Assembly: GCA_041624375.1 (NCBI GenBank)
Contig: JBFJVD010000107.1
Span: 1 to 9,786 of the forward strand
Length of the DNA: 9,786 nucleotides
Direction of reading: 5' to 3'
From: JBFJVD01 sp041624375
Lineage (GTDB): Bacteria > Chloroflexota > Anaerolineae > Anaerolineales > E44-bin32
The number at the start of each line of letters is the position of its first letter. Within the stretch, counting starts at the first letter, position 1. Made by a program: the position numbers and the translations under genes. A model generated the notes under the pieces. That model worked only from the letters and a program-made list of their open reading frames with translations. It was not told where the DNA came from and did no database searches. This document shows positions 6,718 to 9,786 of this stretch, in pieces.

Positions 6718-8631
6718 ATGTCTTTGCTTACTGCACGTGATCTGAGCCGCGCCTTTGGGGCCGAAGACGTCTTCACCGGCGTCTCGCTGGCAATTCCCCA
6801 TCAGGCGCGGATCGCGCTGGTGGGGCCCAATGGCATTGGCAAGACAACGCTCTTGCGCCTGCTTGTCGGCCTCGATCGGCCTGATTCAGGCGCCATCCAT
6901 CGCGCCCGGGCCCTGCGGGTGGGCTACCTGCCGCAGGAAGCGACCCATGCCCGCTCGCAGCGGGCGGCGCTTGATCAGAGCGTGTGGGAGGTGTGCCTGC
7001 AAGCGTTCGCTGACTTGCGCAGCACCGAAGCCGAGCTCGCCGAGCTGGAGGCTTCGATGGCCGACCCGGCGCGCGTCGAGCGCGCACTCGCCCGCTATGG
7101 CCCGCTGCAGGAATCCTTCGAGCGCGACGGCGGCTACACCTATCCGGCGCTCATTGAACGGGTGCTGAACGGCCTCGGTTTCAGCCCCGACGACCGCCAG
7201 CGCACCCTGCGGCAGCTGTCGGGCGGCGAGCGCACGCGCGTGCTGCTGGCCCGCCTGCTGCTCGAAGACCCGGATCTGCTCGTTCTCGATGAGCCGACCA
7301 ATCACCTGGACATGGCGGCCGTCGAGTGGCTTGAAGGATGGTTGGAAGACTGGCCGGGAGCCGCGCTGATCGTTTCACACGATCGCTACTTCCTAGATCA
7401 CACCGTAGACTCGATCTGGGAACTCGGCCCATCAGGCCTTGAAACCTACCGTGGCAATTACTCGGCCTACCTCAAGCAGCGGCTCGAGCGCCGCGAACGC
7501 CAGGATGAGCTCTACCGGGCCCAGCAGGCCCTTATCCAGCGTGAACAGGAATATATCCGGCGCAACATCGCCGGCCAGAACACCCGTCAGGCCCAGGGTC
7601 GCCGAAAGCGGCTGAACCGACTCCTGTCGGAAGGAGCCCTGGAGAAGACCGAGGAAGCGCGCCGGACGTCGATCGAGTTCCAGGCCGGGGGACGTTCGGG
7701 CGATCGGGTCGTCGAAACACGCAGCCTGGTGATCGGGCATCCGGATGAGGACGAAGCGCTGTTTGCTGTGCCTGACCTGGTCCTGACGCGAGGGGCCTGT
7801 GCCGCGTTGATCGGGCCAAATGGTGCCGGGAAGACGACGTTCCTCCGGACTCTGCTGGGCGAGGTTCCAGAGCGAGCAGGCGAAGCCCGGCTGGGGGCCA
7901 GCCTCAAGATCGGCTACTTCGTCCAGGCACACGACGATCTGACTCCAACCAACACCGTCCGCGAAGAGCTGCTTTCGGTGGATCCAGATCTGCGGCCTGC
8001 CGAAGCGCGCAACTTGCTGGGCCGCTATCTCTTCAGCGGGGACGACATCGACAAGCTGGTCGAGGTGCTTTCCGGCGGGGAGCGTGGCCGGCTGGCGCTC
8101 GCCAAGCTCGCGCTGCAGGGAGCCAACCTGCTCTTGCTCGATGAACCGACGAACCACCTCGACCTGCCGTCGCAGGAGATCCTGCAGCAAGCACTGCTCA
8201 CGTTTCCAGGGACAATCCTGCTTGTGTCGCACGACCGCTACCTGATTGATGCACTGGCGACGCAAATCTGGTCCATCGCCCTTGTAGGGGGAGAGATGAC
8301 GGTCTTTGAAGGCCGGTACAGCGAGTTTGTCACGGCCCGGCGACAGGCTGAAGTTGAGGCCCGTCAGAGCGAGCCCCAGCCCGAATCCCGTCGCCGGCGC
8401 CAGGAAGTGAGTGGATCCGAGCGAGTGCGCAAGCTCGAATTGGAGAAGGTGGAGGCTGAAATCCAGGCGCTTGAATCGGATATGGATCGGGTCACTCATG
8501 AGATCCAGGCATCCGGTGAAGATGTGGAGAAGGTGCGGCGGTTGGGCGAGCGGTTCGCCGCCTTGGAGCAAACGCTGGAAGAGGCGCTGGAGCGCTGGGA
8601 GCGACTGGCACGTGCGGAAAAGCCTGCGTGA
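6718..8631 (+). CDS. ABC-F family ATPase (ribosome-associated, Uup/EttA-like)
   Basis: Soluble protein with two ABC ATPase domains and no membrane segments; ABC-F proteins bind the ribosomal E site and act in translation or ribosome rescue. The 637 residues hold: Walker A GPNGIGKT (36-43), signature LSGGE (167-171), Walker B VLDEP with Glu192 and H-loop SHD (220-222); then Walker A GPNGAGKT (366-373), LSGGE (451-455), LLLLDEP with Glu476, and SHD (504-506). The arm region lies near 78-145, the interdomain P-site-tRNA-interaction linker near 245-320 is charged and helical, and a C-terminal coiled coil runs about 555-637, as in Uup/YdiF-type members. All catalytic residues are intact. The frame is open back to 6589, but the ATG at 6718 begins the normal family N-terminus (MSLLTARDLSRAFG) and follows a -10 element. 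The ribosome site is weak (GAGA four bases upstream). Nothing points specifically to antibiotic resistance. Confidence 0.95.
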   Translation: MSLLTARDLSRAFGAEDVFTGVSLAIPHQARIALVGPNGIGKTTLLRLLVGLDRPDSGAIHRARALRVGYLPQEATHARSQRAALDQSVWEVCLQAFADLRSTEAELAELEASMADPARVERALARYGPLQESFERDGGYTYPALIERVLNGLGFSPDDRQRTLRQLSGGERTRVLLARLLLEDPDLLVLDEPTNHLDMAAVEWLEGWLEDWPGAALIVSHDRYFLDHTVDSIWELGPSGLETYRGNYSAYLKQRLERRERQDELYRAQQALIQREQEYIRRNIAGQNTRQAQGRRKRLNRLLSEGALEKTEEARRTSIEFQAGGRSGDRVVETRSLVIGHPDEDEALFAVPDLVLTRGACAALIGPNGAGKTTFLRTLLGEVPERAGEARLGASLKIGYFVQAHDDLTPTNTVREELLSVDPDLRPAEARNLLGRYLFSGDDIDKLVEVLSGGERGRLALAKLALQGANLLLLDEPTNHLDLPSQEILQQALLTFPGTILLVSHDRYLIDALATQIWSIALVGGEMTVFEGRYSEFVTARRQAEVEARQSEPQPESRRRRQEVSGSERVRKLELEKVEAEIQALESDMDRVTHEIQASGEDVEKVRRLGERFAALEQTLEEALERWERLARAEKPA

Positions 8632-8637
8632 TATAAT
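8629..8637 (+). promoter_or_regulatory. Extended -10 promoter overlapping the ABC-F stop codon
   Basis: TGATATAAT is a perfect extended -10 (TGnTATAAT), its TGA being the ABC-F stop codon. The expected start is near 8644, leaving about 54 bases before the LCP ATG. The following CCGCCG repeats the word seen before the ABC-F gene. No clear -35 is visible, as is common for extended -10 promoters. Confidence 0.5.
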
Positions 8638-8639
8638 CC

Positions 8640-8656
8640 GCCGGATCGCTTCCGGC
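8640..8656 (+). other. Short hairpin between the ABC-F and LCP genes
   Basis: GCCGGA and TCCGGC form a 6-bp stem around a TCGCT loop, starting nine bases after the ABC-F stop. It is followed by CCCC, not T, so it is not a typical intrinsic terminator. It lies at the predicted start site of the LCP transcript and could affect early elongation or mRNA end stability. Confidence 0.3.
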
Positions 8657-8697
8657 CCCATAGCCGAACGCCACCCCCGGGAGCGGCGACCGCACCG

Positions 8698-9786
8698 ATG
8701 AGACGAAGACGCTCGGGCGCACCTCACTCCCCGATTCCCCGCTGGCTGATCTGGATCCTTGGCGCAGGCTTCGCCATCGCTGCGCTCGCGGCCGGCGCAC
8801 TTGCCTTTGCCTCGGTGCGCGATCTGACCGCTGCCTGGACGAGCGGCGGCGGACTGCCAATCTTCACGCGATCCGGTTCGGGAGAGCAAGGGGACCCTGC
8901 CTCTCCCGGCGCCGGGGTCCCTACCCAACAGATCACCATTGATGAGGACATCGAACCCTGGAACGGGAGCGATCGGGTCACGATTCTGCTCCTGGGCCTT
9001 GACTTCCGCGACTGGCTTGCTGGCGAGGGGCCTCCGCGTACTGACTCAATGATGCTGGTCACCGTCGATCCTGTGGCACGCACCGTCGGGATGCTTTCCA
9101 TCCCGCGTGACCTGTGGGTTGAGATTCCGGGTTTCGAGCACAACCGCATCAACACCGCCTACTTTCTGGGCGAAAGCTACAACCTGCCCGGCGGTGGCCC
9201 GGGGTTGGCCATGAAGACCGTCGAGAATCTGCTCGGGGTTCCGATCCAGTACTACGCGGTCATCGAGTTCTCGGCCTTCGAACGGGCGGTCGATGAGATT
9301 GGCGGCATCGACGTCTGGGTTGAAGAAGACATCCGCATCGCGCTAATCACCCCTTCGGGCGGCCGCAGCATGCTGCTTGAAGGCGGGAAAGGTCACCATC
9401 TGAATGGGGCCGAGGCGCTGGCGTACGCGCGAGCCCGCAAGTCGGAAGGCGGCGACTTCGATCGGGCCGCACGCCAGCAGCAGGTGGCATTGGCGATTAA
9501 GGACCGTATTCTCGGCTTCGATATGATCCCCACCCTGCTGCGCAGCGCGCCGGCGCTCTACAATGACGTGGCGGCCGGGATCCGCACCAACCTCAGCCTG
9601 GATGAAATGATCCGCCTAGGTTTGCTGGCGCTTCAGATCTCGGATGCCAGCGTCTACAAGGGCGTCATCGAGCCGCCCGAGATGATCGTCTTTGAAAGCC
9701 TGCCGGACGGCGCGCAGGTGCTCAAACCGGTCCCGGACCAGATCCGGGTGCTGCGGGATCAGATCTTCACCGAACCGAGCGCCATC
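8698..9786 (+). CDS. LCP (LytR-CpsA-Psr) family protein, cut by right edge
   Basis: Membrane-anchored envelope protein; 363 residues are visible with no stop. LCP proteins transfer lipid-linked glycopolymers onto peptidoglycan or another wall glycan, on the outer face of the membrane. Seen: a basic N-terminus (MRRRRSG), one transmembrane helix at about 16-38, a Gly/Pro/Ser-rich linker (about 45-90), then the LCP domain from about 93: ILLLGLDFR (96-104) with Asp102, RTDSMMLVTVDP (114-125) with Arg114 and Asp116, MLSIPRDLWV (132-141) with Arg137 and Asp138, HNRINTAY (148-155), EIGGIDVWVEEDI (200-212), LNGAEALAYARAR (235-247), and FDRAARQQQ (254-262) with Arg256 and Arg259. These are the pyrophosphate-binding arginines and aspartates of the family. 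The ATG at 8698 is the only in-frame ATG near the N-terminus; GGGAG lies 14 bases upstream, rather far. The C-terminal end, possibly a LytR_C domain, is outside the window. Confidence 0.93.
   Translation, partial: MRRRRSGAPHSPIPRWLIWILGAGFAIAALAAGALAFASVRDLTAAWTSGGGLPIFTRSGSGEQGDPASPGAGVPTQQITIDEDIEPWNGSDRVTILLLGLDFRDWLAGEGPPRTDSMMLVTVDPVARTVGMLSIPRDLWVEIPGFEHNRINTAYFLGESYNLPGGGPGLAMKTVENLLGVPIQYYAVIEFSAFERAVDEIGGIDVWVEEDIRIALITPSGGRSMLLEGGKGHHLNGAEALAYARARKSEGGDFDRAARQQQVALAIKDRILGFDMIPTLLRSAPALYNDVAAGIRTNLSLDEMIRLGLLALQISDASVYKGVIEPPEMIVFESLPDGAQVLKPVPDQIRVLRDQIFTEPSAI

Noticed and set aside
7432..8928. Long minus-strand open frame (498 codons) opposite the ABC-F gene
   Set aside because: It spans the end of ABC-F, the intergenic gap and the start of the LCP gene, all well supported on the plus strand; no recognisable motif was found in its translation.

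Overview
The window is a GC-rich stretch of ordinary bacterial chromosome with tightly packed genes. It holds five genes on the minus strand, a sixth minus-strand gene cut by the left edge, and two genes on the plus strand, the second cut by the right edge. I see no insertion sequence, phage gene, CRISPR array, rRNA or tRNA. The gene mix (SelA, TsaD, an M24 peptidase, a two-domain ABC-F ATPase, an LCP-family protein) and the TATAAT-type promoters would fit a Chloroflexota (Anaerolineae-like) genome. That placement is inferred from overall impression, not from a marker comparison.

The layout centres on a 113-bp divergent promoter region (6605-6717). Leftward from it runs a probable operon: a small four-helix membrane protein of unknown function (6206-6604), selA (4851-6209, joined by an ATGA start/stop overlap), an M24 Xaa-Pro-peptidase-like enzyme (3561-4808) and tsaD (2428-3480). 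After a 173-bp gap containing a perfect palindrome comes a GT4-type glycosyltransferase (998-2254). After another gap of about 260 bp with hairpin potential comes the start of an SLC13-type permease whose C-terminal half lies beyond the left edge. Rightward from the divergent region runs an ABC-F ATPase (6718-8631), then an LCP (LytR-CpsA-Psr) family gene (8698 to the right edge).

Functionally, the leftward cluster is weighted toward tRNA and translation: SelA makes selenocysteinyl-tRNA, TsaD makes t6A in tRNAs, and the M24 enzyme probably trims peptides. The ABC-F protein on the other strand acts at the ribosome. The glycosyltransferase and LCP protein point to cell-envelope glycopolymer work. 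No gene here is a new system on its face. The points most worth a second look are the unknown membrane protein fused by start/stop overlap to selA, the matched TATAATCCGCCG promoter words in front of the two plus-strand genes, a short bridging reading frame between selA and the M24 gene, and the structured leader before the permease.
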